NCBI GenBank assembly: GCA_019454045.1
Contig: SKCR01021431.1
Span: 1 to 64,000 of the forward strand
Length of the DNA stretch: 64,000 nt
Direction: 5' to 3'
From: Zanthoxylum bungeanum
Lineage: Eukaryota; Streptophyta; Magnoliopsida; Sapindales; Rutaceae
Position 1 is the stretch's first letter; every line of letters starts with the position of its first letter. Of the stretch, positions 53,119-64,000 are shown piece by piece. The notes under the pieces are model-generated. The model saw only the letters and a program-made list of their open reading frames with translations. It did no database searches and had not been told where the DNA came from. Both the position numbers and the translations under genes were made by a program.

Positions 53119-54278
53119 GTCTGGCGACTCCACTGGGGATAGAGAATCGGCCCCGAAATATTGTCTTGTGATGTTTGGATTTATGTTTTAATTGACCATG
53201 TCTATAGTGGATAAAATAGGGGTTTAATCAAATGCATTTTGAGGCTAGGTAATGGTTTGGTGTCTTCCTTCACTCACTACCTGTCTAGAAGGAAAAGCTG
53301 TGAAGGCACCTAGATAGCCACCTACTCGTAGCCTATTGTGATGGACTAATTTGGAGGACTCGTTGTTTATTCCTGACACCAAGCGATAAGAGCCTAAGAG
53401 GCTTGTGTATTTAAGTGAGCCTCGCTCCACCTTCACTCTGGGGAATCTACAATGGGAAATCCATTTGACAGTCCATCACACACCATAGCTCATTGGCACG
53501 TACCTTAGTGTATAAAAAAGGGTGTGCTCACTTGGTTGCTCGAACCCTTGATTGGGGAGACCTAGTTGTGGGCCATCCTTCGCCGGTGAGAGCCTTTGTC
53601 TATACTCTTGCTAATCCACCCATAGACCGGGTTGGCTAAAGTAACAATTATTTCCTTGAGTATGTGCTTATGGACCATCCTCATTTGGATGCGGTTGGAC
53701 TATTGTCAGAAATACGGACTTGCTGGGCCATTTAAACTAGGGCGAGTTCGTATCTTATGACTATTAGGCCCAAAGCTTTTGAAATGTTGATGGGCCATTA
53801 TGTAGAAATTATTATGTTATGTTTGCATTATCTTCCTTCTATGCTTGTGTTTGGGAACATCGTCGTTTGGATCCATTTGGACCATTTGTCATGGGATATG
53901 GGCTTGTTGGGCCATTTAAACTGGGACAAGAACGTATTTCATGATTATTGGGCCAAAGGCTTCTAAGTGTTGATGGGCTACTTTGTGCTTGTGTTCGGAA
54001 CATTACCATTTGGATTTAGTTGGGCTCATTGCCATGAGACGTGAACTTGTTGGGCCATTTAAACTGTGATGAGTTCACTCCTATGACAGTTAGCCCAAAA
54101 GCTTCTAAAATGATAACGGGCCGATTTGTTTGAAAATTTTAGTTGATTTAGTATGTTATATATGTTACGTGCATCTCATGCATACATACATCATGTTAAC
54201 CATTGTGTTCTAAAAGCCATCATAGATCCCCGTTGGGTTAGGGAAAAAGGAAGACTCACCAAAATACTGGGAACAGAC

Positions 54279-55444
54279 ATGAGTGAATCAGATATTGAGG
54301 TATCCCGTATGGATCAGTTGGAAAACGGTCTCGCCAAGGTCACCGAACAGTTGCAGGCCATGACCACTGCCATGGCAAATATGGTTGTGCCCCGTGCTGG
54401 GGGAAATTCTGAGAATGTGAGGCGCGAGGAGCCTCTGAATGGGTTGGGGGATGATGTCCCCACTTTTGATGATGACATAGCAGAGTATGCAACAGGCAAA
54501 GTGATTGGGTCTCAGGCAGAATTTCAGAAGCTTCGGGATCAGATTGAAACAGTTACCCGCAAAATGAGGGGTAAACATGAATATTTGTTAGATTATGAGG
54601 CAATGACGTTCGGAGAACAGCTGCCAGCTCAGTTTAAATTGCCCGACATGGCCAAGTTTAATGGGAATGGAGACCCGAGAGTCAATCTGCAGCAATATGT
54701 CTCAGTCATGAGTTCAGTGGGCCTATCACAGCGCCAAGTCCAAAAGATGTTTGGGATGACACTCGAGGGGGCACATGTGGTTAGGTATCATAGCCTTGAG
54801 AAGAAGGTTAAGGAAGATTGGAGGGAACTAGCTGATGCTTTTCTGAAGCAGTATGTTACAGACTTAGAGATTGACTTGTCACTCCGAGATTTGGAGAACA
54901 CTAAACAGAAGCCAGAGGAAAATTTCAAAGAGTATGTGGATCGCTGGAGAAGCCAGCTTTTGAAAATGCAGACTCGGCCCTCAGAGAAGGACCAAATCAA
55001 AATGATCATCAATGGCACCAAGCCCTCTATTTATAGTAAGCTGAGGAGGATGACTTCGATGATTTCTGATTTTCGACAGTTGAGGGAAACTGTCATGGAT
55101 ATTAAGGAAGAGAAGGCTGAAAACAGAAAGTTATATGGCCAGAATAAGAGGACTTTTGAGGGGCATTCTGAGCCAAGCCCGCTGCGGCCGAAGTCACTGT
55201 CATCAGAAACATGCAATTCTCCAACCTTGGTAGACCTTTGTCGAAGGTATTTGAAAAGTTACAGGGTCAAGGACTCTTGAAACCCTTAGAAGGAAAACCA
55301 CTTCCGCACCCCCCACCACCACACATAAATGTGAACCTTTATTGTCACTTCCACCGGCTACATGTCCATGACACCGACAACTGCACCCGCCTCAGGCATG
55401 GAATTCAAGATCTCATAGATTCCCATAAAATACCCAACCCATGA
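54279..55444 (+). pseudogene. Ogre/Tat-like gag of element 2, one frameshift
   Basis: Collinear with 37839-39109. MSESDIEVSRMDQLENGLAK, PAQFKLPDMAKFNGNGDP and the capsid part are in one frame until about 55165, where one base is missing relative to element 1 (ctgagccaagcccgct). The C-terminal part resumes at 55211 (MQFSNLGRPLSKVFEKLQ) with the finger CHFHRLHVHDTDNC, ending at a stop at 55442. The two elements have different single breaks, so each fills the other's gap and the ancestral gag was open. Confidence 0.87.
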
Positions 55445-56059
55445 AAAGAAACCCTCAACCACCAAGCTTCTTACATGGATGACAGTGAAGAACCATAGGC
55501 CGAGGAAGAAGGCAGTGCTGCGGATGATGGGGATGTTCCTCCTAGTCTATTTGATACATTTTTTTTTAAAAAAAAAAGACATTGATTTTGTTACTTGTTC
55601 GAACTCTTTTCCTCAACGATAATAAAGATGTTCATTTCGCTGAAACTCTTCTGCAATATGAGTATATTTGAGAAAAGTATTCAACCTTGGTACTATGGAA
55701 TCCAGTGATGAACACGGGGAACCTTCGAAATAAGCAAACAGAAAAGATAAGATAGACATTCAGAAATTGGGAAATGGAGGCAGTGAAAATATCAGACTTG
55801 GAAGGGAATTAGTTCACCGAGCCGATCAACGTAGACAGATTGAAGAAGTAGCTTGCCTGAGGAAAAGAAGACTGAGCAGTCGCTAAGAGAATTAGCAGAA
55901 GACCTAACCCAACGGGATGAGAAACACACTCATGTATGCATGCATACATGTAACACATTTTGGCATTCGTTTTGTGTTTGTTTTGTATTCGTAGGTTTTG
56001 AAGAAGAAAAGAGAAAGCGGCAAAGAACAAGCTAATCAGAAATGGTGAAAAGCACAGTA

Positions 56060-56930
56060 TCGGATTCGGGTAATAATCCCAGGGTTGAGGCCCATATCAG
56101 TATCAATCTGGGGCGAGGCCCACATCAGCAATAGTGTTGGGGCGAGGCCCACATCAGTTTCAGGGGTGAGGCCCATATCAGTATCAGTTGGGGGCGAGGC
56201 CCATATCAATATCAGTCTGGGGGCGCGGCCCATATCAGTAGCAGTATCAGTTTAGCCGGGAACGACACTCCAAGAATGGAAACACAGTTCAGGAATGAAC
56301 AAGCCGGGAATGGCACTCCAAGAATGGAAACACGGTTCAGGAATGAACAAGCCGGGAATGGCACTCCAAGAATGGAAACACAGTTCAGGAATGAACAAGC
56401 CGGGAATGGCACTCCAAGAATGGAAGCACGGTTCGGGAATGGACCACCTTACAGTTCGGGAATGGACACCTCACAATAACGGTTCGGGAATGGACCACCT
56501 CACAGTAACAGTTCGGGAATGGACATCTCACAGTAACGGTTCGGGAATAGACCAACTCACAGTAACGGTTCGGGAATGGACCACCTTACAGTAACAATTC
56601 GGGAATGGACACCTCACGGCAACGGTTCGGGAATGAACCACCTCACAGTAATGGTTCGGGAATGGACCACCTTACAGTAACAGTTCGGGAATGGACACCT
56701 CACAGTAACGATTCGGGAATGGACCACCTCACAGTAACAGTTCGGGAATGGACATCTCACAGTAACGGTTCGGGAATGGACCACCTCACAGTAACAGTTC
56801 GGGAATGGACATCTCACAGTAACGGTTCGGGAATGGACCACCTTACAGTAACAATTCGGGAATGGACACCTCACGGCAACGGTTCGGGAATGGACCACAT
56901 CACAGCACGGTTCGGGAATGAACCAGGGGT
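56060..56930. repeat. tandem repeats 3' of gag, element 2
   Basis: Three families: tcagtctggggcgaggccca (about 28-32 bp, 56075-56245); a unit of about 48 bp, gccgggaatggcactccaag (56257-56430); and a unit of about 30 bp, cggttcgggaatggaccacc with tcacagtaa (56440-56930, about 16 copies). The last is far more expanded than anything in element 1. Confidence 0.9.
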
Positions 56931-57079
56931 CGCGGCACCTCACCACCCAAATCAACTCAACTCAACACATGGTAAGTCAAGTGGCAGCTGGCGAGCCAGG
57001 TAAGTGAGAATGCATTGCATAACTTTGATAGGACTGTCACTGTTACACATTACACAAGTCCCATCAAAGTGGGGGCGAC

Positions 57080-59896
57080 TGTAGGCACTGCATTTTTGCA
57101 CATAAGTCCCTATGATGAGTCTCATTTGGAGACACAACCTTTTAAGTCACGGAGGTCACGGGAAGCGGACATCGGAAGGGGGAATTCAAAATAAACAAGG
57201 TTCACTGTTTTCGTTCGTGCTGCGTTCGTGTATACGTTCGAACTCCAAAAACATTTCGGGCGTTCGTGCCGCGTTCGAGGAAGCGTTCGAATGGTGTCGG
57301 TAATTCTGGTTTTGCTGCTAGCCTCACATTAAGCCCAAATCGCCCAAACCTTGGCCCACACGCCCAATCCCACTTAAAACACATATTTAACACATGGTGA
57401 AATCAAAACAAATCTAAAAATCACATACCAAATTAAAATAAACATTAAAATCAATCAAAATTTTAATTCCTTAATTAAGATATTCACCCACCAATTACAC
57501 AAGATTCCTTCCTAACCAAACAAATCACATACTAAATTAAAAGGATGTCATGCCTAATCAAAATCAATATAACAAATTAAAGATGTTGACTTCCTAATCT
57601 AGCCAAGATTTGTCCCCCCTCAATCTAATCATTTCCTTGTTGAAAACCAAATCAAATCCCTTCATTGTGAGACAAGGTGAAGCCCTAGCCATTCTCTATA
57701 TAAACAACCACTAACCAAGACACCCCTCCTCGCCAATCTCTCTAGCTCATTAATACAAGAAAAGTCTCTCATACCTCATTCATACAAGAAAATCCTCCCC
57801 TAGCTCATACATATAACATACACGCACAAACAAGAAAAGCCTCTCCTAGTTCATTCACACAAGAAACACCCAAGCTTATGGACATGACTCTCCCTCATTC
57901 TCAATAACCAAAGATCACAAACCAAAGAACCCCCATCGCCTTGACCAAAACACATCCCGATAGCCCCTTTACCTCTCCGAAAAACAGCCCATACAACAGC
58001 CCAAAAACACGCATACAGCAGCCCTAAACACACACATAAAACAGTCCACAAACCACACCATAACACCACCGAAAATCACACCCAAAACAGTAGCCAAAAC
58101 ACCCAAAAAGCAGTAACTAAGATACACCAGCAAAGCGGCAGTGAATCGGAGTCAAAGCAGCAACAAAAGACGGAGAACGACGACCCCAAAACAGTAAGAT
58201 AACGAACGAGAGCAGTGAACCAGTGAACCGGAAGAGTTGCAGAGCATCCACCCTTCCGATGACCATACACCGTACGACCGAGAGACGACATAAAAGGTTA
58301 GACCTGAGGGCACCTTGTATTTATTATCTTTCATTTGTATTTTACTTATTCTAATATATTTTTTATTGCATGAGAGTCATTTTGTTGAGGCATGATGTGA
58401 ATTCCGGATGAACAGAATGTGTGTTCTCTTTTGTGGTATATCGGATGGAAACCCGGACGTAAATTCTGTAGCCGAATCCGAATGGACGGTAGTGCGGTCT
58501 GTACTCGGGATACAACTCCACGTATCACTTGAGGGATACATGTATTCCGTTTCATCCAAACTTGTATTTTAGCATGATGTACTTAGCACGTTATTCATTT
58601 ATTTAGCATGATTTAGCCCTTAGTATGTTAATCTTTATGCATGATTTAGATATCCATGTGATTAGATATGTCGTTGTTGTGATCATGTTTGAATGCGGTA
58701 TCTAAAACCATATGAATGTATGCAATCTGCCAGTTCCTGTTCAAACGCGTCATCGAACGCAACTCGAACATGAACCTTCTGTTTACCGTTCGAACGCGTA
58801 ATCAAATGCTACTCGAACGCTCATGCATTTTGTATCATCAGGTCTGGTCCCGTTCGAACGCGTTATCAAACGCTACACGAACGCGAACCTTCTGTTTACC
58901 GTTTGAACTCGTTTACGAATAAGGATGACAACGGGCCAGGCTCGGGCCGGGCTTTGATAAGCCCGGGCCGGGCCCGTACTGTCATCGGGCCGGGCTGGGC
59001 AGGCCCGGTCGGTCTCGGGCCGGGTTAGGGCCGGGCCCGGGCCTGATTTTTTAATTATAAATAATATTATCTTAAGCCCGGATCCGATTTTTTTATTATA
59101 AAAAAATATAATATAAAAAATTTATTATAAAAATATATATATTTTATGAATTAAAATATTTATTTATTTATTTTAAGCCTGGATCCGATTTTTTTATTAT
59201 AAAAATTTATTATAAAAATTTATATATTTTATAAATTAAAATATTTATTTATTTATTTTAAGCCTGGGCCGGGCCGGGCTCGGGCTTTTTGGGTGAAGCC
59301 CGACCCGGGCCCGTGTTACCCCGGGCCGGCCCAAAGCCCGCCCCTATTTACGAACGCTACACGAACGCGCATACACTGAACTGATTCTGTCTTATCATAT
59401 TCATGCATAATTGCCTCTTGGTTGATCTCCCTTGCAGTATGTAGCCAATCATATTATTTGTATTCCTGCATTTATCCATTCGATGTATTAATGAGATAGT
59501 ACTCAAGCATGATTAGGTTGTTCTTAGTTTTCCATATCATATGATTGAAATATGTTCATGAGATTGCCATGTGATGTTACATGTTGTGATGAACTCGTTG
59601 ATGTATGCATGTGAATTTAGAAGCATGATATTATTGGAAATAAGTGTTATTTAGACTTGATTAAATTATTACATAAATCATTTCATTACAAGTGACATAA
59701 GTAAGGGATCATTCCGAACCCAACGGTTTGAGGTCTTCCCTTACGAGGGGTGAGTGCGGCCTTAAATCTCATTTTCCCGGTTCACACCGGGTGGCGACTC
59801 CATTATTCCCCGGTTTAGTCCCCGTGGCTACTCCGTACTCCCAACCGGGCCGCGAGCACGGGACAGCATGCGTCGCCCAGCTCCTGTGTTCCCACA
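57080..59896 (+). repeat. 3' LTR of Ogre/Tat-like element 2, with MITE
   Basis: 2817 bp including a 427-bp MITE and its duplication; without them 2382 bp, matching the 5' LTR length within 2 bp. TATA box TATATAAA at 57697. Small differences from the 5' LTR (for example acatttcgggcg against gattgcgggcg) make it slightly older than element 1. Confidence 0.92.
58920..59346. mobile_element. hAT-type MITE (gggccgggc-rich) in the 3' LTR
   Basis: 427 bp, perfect 8-bp duplication TTTACGAA (58912-58919, 59347-59354). Ends TAAGGATGACAACGGGC and, inverted, TAGGGGCGGGC. The empty site is visible in the sister LTR at about 52569-52576. GGGCCGGGC tracts flank an A/T-only core. Confidence 0.94.
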
Positions 59897-60515
59897 TCGT
59901 GTTAACCTAGAATTGTTATTGGTGTATTTCATGTTGGTGAGACTCAATTGGTGTTGTAAGATTTGACTTAAAATATTGAATTGAATTTTTGGTGTTAATT
60001 GATTAATTTGTGAAATTATTAAAATTAGGGTTTCCAAACTTCACCAAATTTGGGACTTTTCATGTATGTGATTAGATTAGATGTATATTTGATGTATATA
60101 AAATTTGGGAATTTTTGGATTTGATCTTGACATGTTTTGAACAAAAATGACCAAATTGTAAATTCTTGAAAATTGAGGGACCATTCGACAATTAGGGAAA
60201 CATTATTTTCTGAAATCGCAAAACTGAATTTTCATGTATTAGACATGAATAAATCATTTTGGAATTGATTTGGAATCAATTGGAATTGTATTTGACAATT
60301 TTGGATTAAAATGATTAAAATTCAAAGTTTTGGGGCAAATTGGTAATTTATGAAAAATCTGATTTTTTGGGTAAAATTTCAGTTATTAAATATGGAGTAA
60401 TTGAAATAAATTAGTTTATTTTAATTACCAAAGAAAAATAATTGAAATCGGAAAATTTTGATTTTCCGCAATCCGCTGCGTTTACCAGAATTACCGCCCA
60501 AAACCCCAACAAAAA

Positions 60516-60527
60516 TGGTATCAGAAC
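60516..60527 (+). other. primer binding site of the Copia element
   Basis: TGGTATCAGAAC, complementary to the 3' end of initiator tRNA-Met except near its last bases (canonical TGGTATCAGAGC). It fixes the LTR end at 60511 and the + orientation. Confidence 0.85.
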
Positions 60528-60885
60528 AGGTCTGAACTTCGACACAAAATATGAATAAGCCTTTAAATTCATTGTTTTAATTATGTTCTTACATGATACA
60601 TGCTTGTATCTATTTAATTTGATTAAATTAAATATGTTTTATCTTTGCGGAAAATCCCTATTTTAATAAGGTTTTGAAAGTAGTATGTATTGGATACATA
60701 TTTCTTGGTCTTTCTTGTCAATACGGTTTGTGGATATCTGTTCTATGGCTGCATCCGAGATCGTGCCAAAGCTGTGAGGGTGTAGTTGATAGAAATTTTT
60801 CCACACCGGATGTATATGTGATACTAGATAAATTCAAGCGAAAGTGGAAATCATGAACGTGCCAAAGCTGTCAGGACTACGCAAG

Positions 60886-62751
60886 TGACCAGTGCGTAAT
60901 CACACGCGTATAACGCAAACGCACGTATCGTTCAAGTAGTATAAAAATATCGATCCCACGAGGACTTAATTTCTATTATTGTTATTAATTATTGATACTA
61001 TTTATTTACATGTATCTAATTATAGGGAGATGAGAATAATTACTTTTGGTTGGTTGAATGTGGATTTGCTGAACAAATAAATAAATAAAAACACAAAAGA
61101 AAGTACTAAGGAAAATAACAAAAGACACAAATATCTAGGGTCGTGACTCTACATAATATTATTCTAATGATGAATTGATTATCTTATATATATATGTAAT
61201 AAATCAGTTTGCTAACATGAAACACGAAGATATGCAAAAGCCTCTGTCGATGGTCAGATGCAAACACCCAAATAACCCAAATAACCCAATTAATCATATG
61301 TCTATGTTAATTAAGTTACCTGAATTCATTAAGTTCAAGTTCCACTAGTGGCTACCCCCGCTCGACAAATATATGTCTATCCTGTAAGGAAATCTATTAA
61401 AGGGTTATTTATCCTCAAGGAAGATCGTGAGCTATTGAATCTAAGGCTGAAACCTAAAATCTTTTCGTCAAGTTCATTTTAAGTTTACCACATCAATCTT
61501 ATTGGTGATCAAGCAACAAGAAGCATTAAGCTTAAGATTCAATAAACAAACTAAAGAATTACCCATTATATAATTAAATCAATTATTAAGCATGTGAATA
61601 TTGTGTTTTATCACTTCCCTAGAATAAAAATATAATACCGGGGTTAGGGGATCCATCTTTACTATTTCTAATTTAGAAATCTCCCTTATTATAATATAGA
61701 AATTATTAGTGATATTACCAACCGACCATATAGGCGGTATCCTGATTAAGTCAGATTTTTAATTAAGTCCAACCGACCATAAATGCGGTGTTATCATTTG
61801 TCCATAAACCAGCCATATGAGCGGTAATTATCTGTCACCTAAAGACCGACCATATAGGCGGTGTCACATTATGTCAAATAAATAAAACCAGTCATTAAGG
61901 CGGTATAACCATTAGTTTAAATTATAATTTCCATATTATAATTAAGGGAGATTAATCTAAACTAAAATAATAAAAGATGCACCATTCCCCCAACGAAAAT
62001 TTAACTACTAAACATAAAAGAAAAGAAAAGAAAATAAACTATTACTATTACTGAAAATAAAAATACATAATTAAAATACTGGAAATAAATACAAACAAGA
62101 TGCAATCCTTAAATTCCTTACAAAAACCTAAGAAAAACATGAGAATTACAAATGAAATGGCTTGGTATTTCTAGGCAAATCTAAAGGCTTCCACCAATTT
62201 CTCCACCAAACATGGCACCAAACATGACATCAAACATGACACCAAAGTGGAAGTTTGACAATTTTTATTATTCTTATAAATTTTTTTTTTTTTAAAAAGG
62301 ACTTTAATAATTACACATAACACACTTTCAGATATTTCATCAATTTCGGACTTGCAAACTTCAGAATGCGAAAATATTTTAAACTTCAAAGTTGTAGATC
62401 TTTGTGTCTTCTTTAATCTGAAACTTGAATCAGCTCAATCAGATATCGGATGAAAAATATATGGCCAAAATACCAAACTTGCGCAAAATTGGAATTTATG
62501 GCCAAAATACCAAACTTGCGCAGAACTGGAATTTAGGACTGCACTTCATGACGCGTATAGTAAATTTCCGTTTTCGCCATTTTTTGCTCCAGATTTCATC
62601 GTTTTAGCCCCGAGTTGATTCCATTAAGTCACGATACTTTATTTATCTGCAAAACACATCAAAACACATCAAAACATTCATCAAACCCGAGAAACTAAAC
62701 AAAATATTAAGTAAAAGGGACGGTAAATATTGATATATTTTTCGCTCATCA
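60886..62751. mobile_element. solo LTR in the Copia leader
   Basis: 1866 bp, TGACCAGTGCG...CGCTCATCA, between perfect GCAAG duplications (60881-60885, 62752-62756). TG...CA ends and a 5-bp duplication without interior coding sequence fit a solo LTR. It includes the widespread plant phrase tatcgatcccacgagga (60947) and five accgaccatataggcggt-type repeats at 61720-61910. Orientation cannot be decided. Confidence 0.72.
61720..61910. repeat. accgaccatataggcggt repeats
   Basis: Five imperfect units (61721, 61769, 61803, 61846, 61889) spaced 34-48 bp, within the solo LTR: accgaccata...gcggt. Each has ACCG...CGGT inverted ends and could form a small hairpin. Confidence 0.75.
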
Positions 62752-63148
62752 GCAAGTATCTTGAATTTTTCATTGACAAGTTTAACCTTGGTATGCCTCA
62801 TTGTGAACGTGCCAAAGCTGTCCCAACGAGAAATGGCCAGGATCGGAACCCAGGAGTCACTATTGAGTGATTGACAATGTGTTGTCTACCTAATGATATA
62901 CGTAGACGAGAACGTGCCAAAGCTGTGAGTTGAAATATATTCATGGGATCCACATTTCGCTATTAAATTTAATTTGATTAATTGTATGATTGCATTCCGT
63001 TTGGGGATTACAATATTGCATGTTATAGTGGGATGAGTATTTTTAGATTAAAAATCCATCATCTATTTATGTTTTGTTTGATTTATATTATTATGAAACT
63101 ATTTTTATCTGCTAACCGTTTTTTCGCTATCTATATGATAGATTTGTG

Positions 63149-63398
63149 ATGGCTGGACCTGCTTCTAATCCTTTTGCGCGTATACTGGATACGAACAAGC
63201 TTAAGGGTGCCGAAAACTTCGCAGATTGGGACCTGGATCTGAGAATTATTATTTGGTCTGAACAAATAGATTATGTGTTGGAAGGTCCGTTACCACTGGC
63301 CATAGCACCTGATGATACACTAGAGGAACATAAGACTCTCCAAAAGTGGACAGATGATGACAGACGTGTCAAATCATATATTCCACTCATGAGACGTA
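63149..63398 (+). pseudogene. Copia gag N-terminus, truncated
   Basis: MAGPASNPFARILDTNKLKG, FADWDLDLRIIIWSEQ, DYVLEGPLPLA and LQKWTDDDRRVKSYI follow the usual plant Copia gag N-terminus (L-x-G-x-N/F-x-x-W...I-L...VLD-x-PLP). GTG at 63146 precedes the chosen ATG at 63149. The match stops near 63390, where LTR-like DNA begins. Upstream PBS and LTR show it belongs to the element starting at 48538. Confidence 0.83.
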
Positions 63399-64000
63399 TG
63401 TTTAGACAAATTAGATTAAGCCCACTTAAAATTTGATTAGAACTTTTATTAATTAAAAATTACCTAAGTTTTGCTATAAATAGTAAGCTTTAGGAAGGTT
63501 TTAATTACAAGTAAAAATACAAGCAAATTCTTAGAGAAAATAGCCTAAGTTAGAGAAGTGTTTAGAGAAGCTTGTGAGGTCTCTAAAATATTTCATTAAG
63601 GAGAAATCAAGATTAGATCTTGAAGTGAAGCATGCTTGCATTGGAAATCGAGATTGGATCTTGAAGTCGAGCTTGTACACCTTAGAGGTTCTCCGACGAT
63701 TTCAACAAAGGAGAAGCAGATTGGATCTTGCATCAAGCTTACTATGTAATGTTTGATCTTCTCCTAAGTTATGTTTATTTTTGTATTAGATGCATGATCA
63801 CATAGCTTAATATTGAATAAGGCTAATCAGTTGTATTAGGATACTTTTGAAGTATAAACACAACATGCTTGTAATTAGGTCAGAGATGTTCATGTTAGAC
63901 ATAAAACAATTAATTAGAGTTTGGAACTCTATATTAAAGCTTAGAGTTATGGCTACCATTCTAGAATCACTTAACCACATTTGGGTGACTGTAGGAGGCG
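63399..64000 (+). mobile_element. probable LTR start of a further nested element
   Basis: TGTTTAGACAAATTAGATTA begins exactly where gag homology ends. TATAAATAG at 63475 and transcript-like sequence follow, as in a short U3 and an R region. No second copy or end is in the window, so the class is unknown. Confidence 0.45.

Larger units (their letters stand above)
50735..59896 (+). mobile_element. Ogre/Tat-like LTR retrotransposon 2, gag-only
   Basis: LTRs 50735-53118 and 57080-59896 (the latter with a MITE). Flanks TCATG (50730-50734) and TCGTG (59897-59901) are a target duplication with one mismatch. PBS at 53122-53139, PPT AAAGTGGGGGCGAC before 57080. Gag and a large tandem-repeat region fill the interior; no pol. 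It shares gag, PBS, LTR ends and layout with element 1, but LTR interiors differ, so they are related subfamilies. Confidence 0.9.
48538..60511 (+). repeat. 5' LTR of the Copia element (interrupted)
   Basis: Three pieces: 48538-49117, 49534-50734 and 59897-60511, about 2.4 kb in total. The left portion matches 33566-34422. The end is fixed by CCCCAACA followed after four bases by the PBS. Confidence 0.72.
60759..62926. repeat. 17-bp leader motif GAACGTGCCAAAGCTGT, four copies
   Basis: At 60759-60775 (gatcgtg variant), 60855-60871, 62805-62821 and 62910-62926. Ignoring the solo LTR between copies 2 and 3, spacing is about 60-90 bp. All are in the leader between PBS and gag and in the same direction. 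Role unknown. Confidence 0.88.
48538..64000 (+). mobile_element. Copia LTR retrotransposon with nested insertions (runs off window)
   Basis: The 5' LTR starts TGTTATGGTTGGTGC at 48538 and ends CCCCAACA at 60511, interrupted by a MITE and by Ogre-like element 2. The PBS TGGTATCAGAAC is at 60516-60527, a leader with a repeated 17-mer follows, then gag from 63149, cut near 63399. The element is inserted in an older Copia integrase; the five bases before it are GCATG. Its 3' part lies outside the window. Confidence 0.78.

Noticed and set aside
56295..57003. Long ORFs on both strands through the gttcgggaatgg repeats
   Set aside because: The repeat unit is close to 30 bp, which keeps frames open on both strands by chance. 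No conserved protein and no counterpart in the sister element.
60674..60856. 60-codon ORF in the Copia leader
   Set aside because: It lies between PBS and gag, lacks similarity to known Copia proteins, and overlaps the repeated 17-mer; probably incidental.

Overview
This is nuclear DNA of a flowering plant, probably a eudicot. One multi-exon gene carries plant-type GT-AG introns, and almost everything else is transposable elements: LINEs, Copia-like and Ogre/Tat-like LTR elements, hAT elements and their MITEs, and a tRNA-derived SINE. The telomere-like repeats are of the plant type (CCCTAAA)n. The only host gene that looks intact is a clade-F-like protein phosphatase 2C (PP2C) on the + strand. 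It has five exons between 16250 and 29694 and a predicted 296-residue product with all metal-binding motifs present.

1-13.3 kb: a head-to-tail array of minus-strand non-LTR elements separated by telomere-like repeats. Each poly(A) tail (poly-T on +) starts directly at ...CCCTAAAC, and four 5' ends sit next to CCCTAAA repeats. One unit (898-6274) is a LINE with an open ORF1 and a frameshifted endonuclease/RT ORF2. The others (1-865, 6311-7979, 8179-11602) are non-coding units with the same kind of ends. The three visible 3' ends share a small GGG/CCC hairpin 49-51 nt from the poly(A). This is the most unusual signal in the window.

13.3-16.2 kb: AT-rich intergenic DNA with a degenerate TGTGACTGAGGTCACAA-type repeat, then the PP2C upstream region with a short overlapping uORF.

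16.2-29.7 kb: the PP2C gene. Intron 3 is 10.85 kb because it holds a nest. A Copia-like element on the minus strand, retaining only gag (18203-27804, target duplication AAGTC), carries a hAT element in its 3' LTR (18433-23386). That hAT holds a 905-bp MITE and a 1.35-kb foreign insert flanked by about 180-bp direct repeats. The 5' LTR carries another hAT-like MITE.

30-64 kb: nested LTR retrotransposons. Two Ogre/Tat-like elements (34423-42797 and 50735-59896) have LTRs, a PBS, a PPT and a frameshifted gag but no pol. A LARD-like element (43439-about 47084) carries an 82-bp GC-rich tandem repeat. A Copia element (48538 to beyond the window) has its 5' LTR interrupted by a MITE and by the second Ogre-like element, its leader interrupted by a solo LTR, and its gag cut at about 63399 by what looks like another LTR. 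hAT-like MITEs with 8-bp target duplications lie at 30552, 49118 and 58920, and a SINE lies near 32.1 kb.

Element ends and target duplications were read directly from the sequence. Family names rest on recognised motifs, without database searches.
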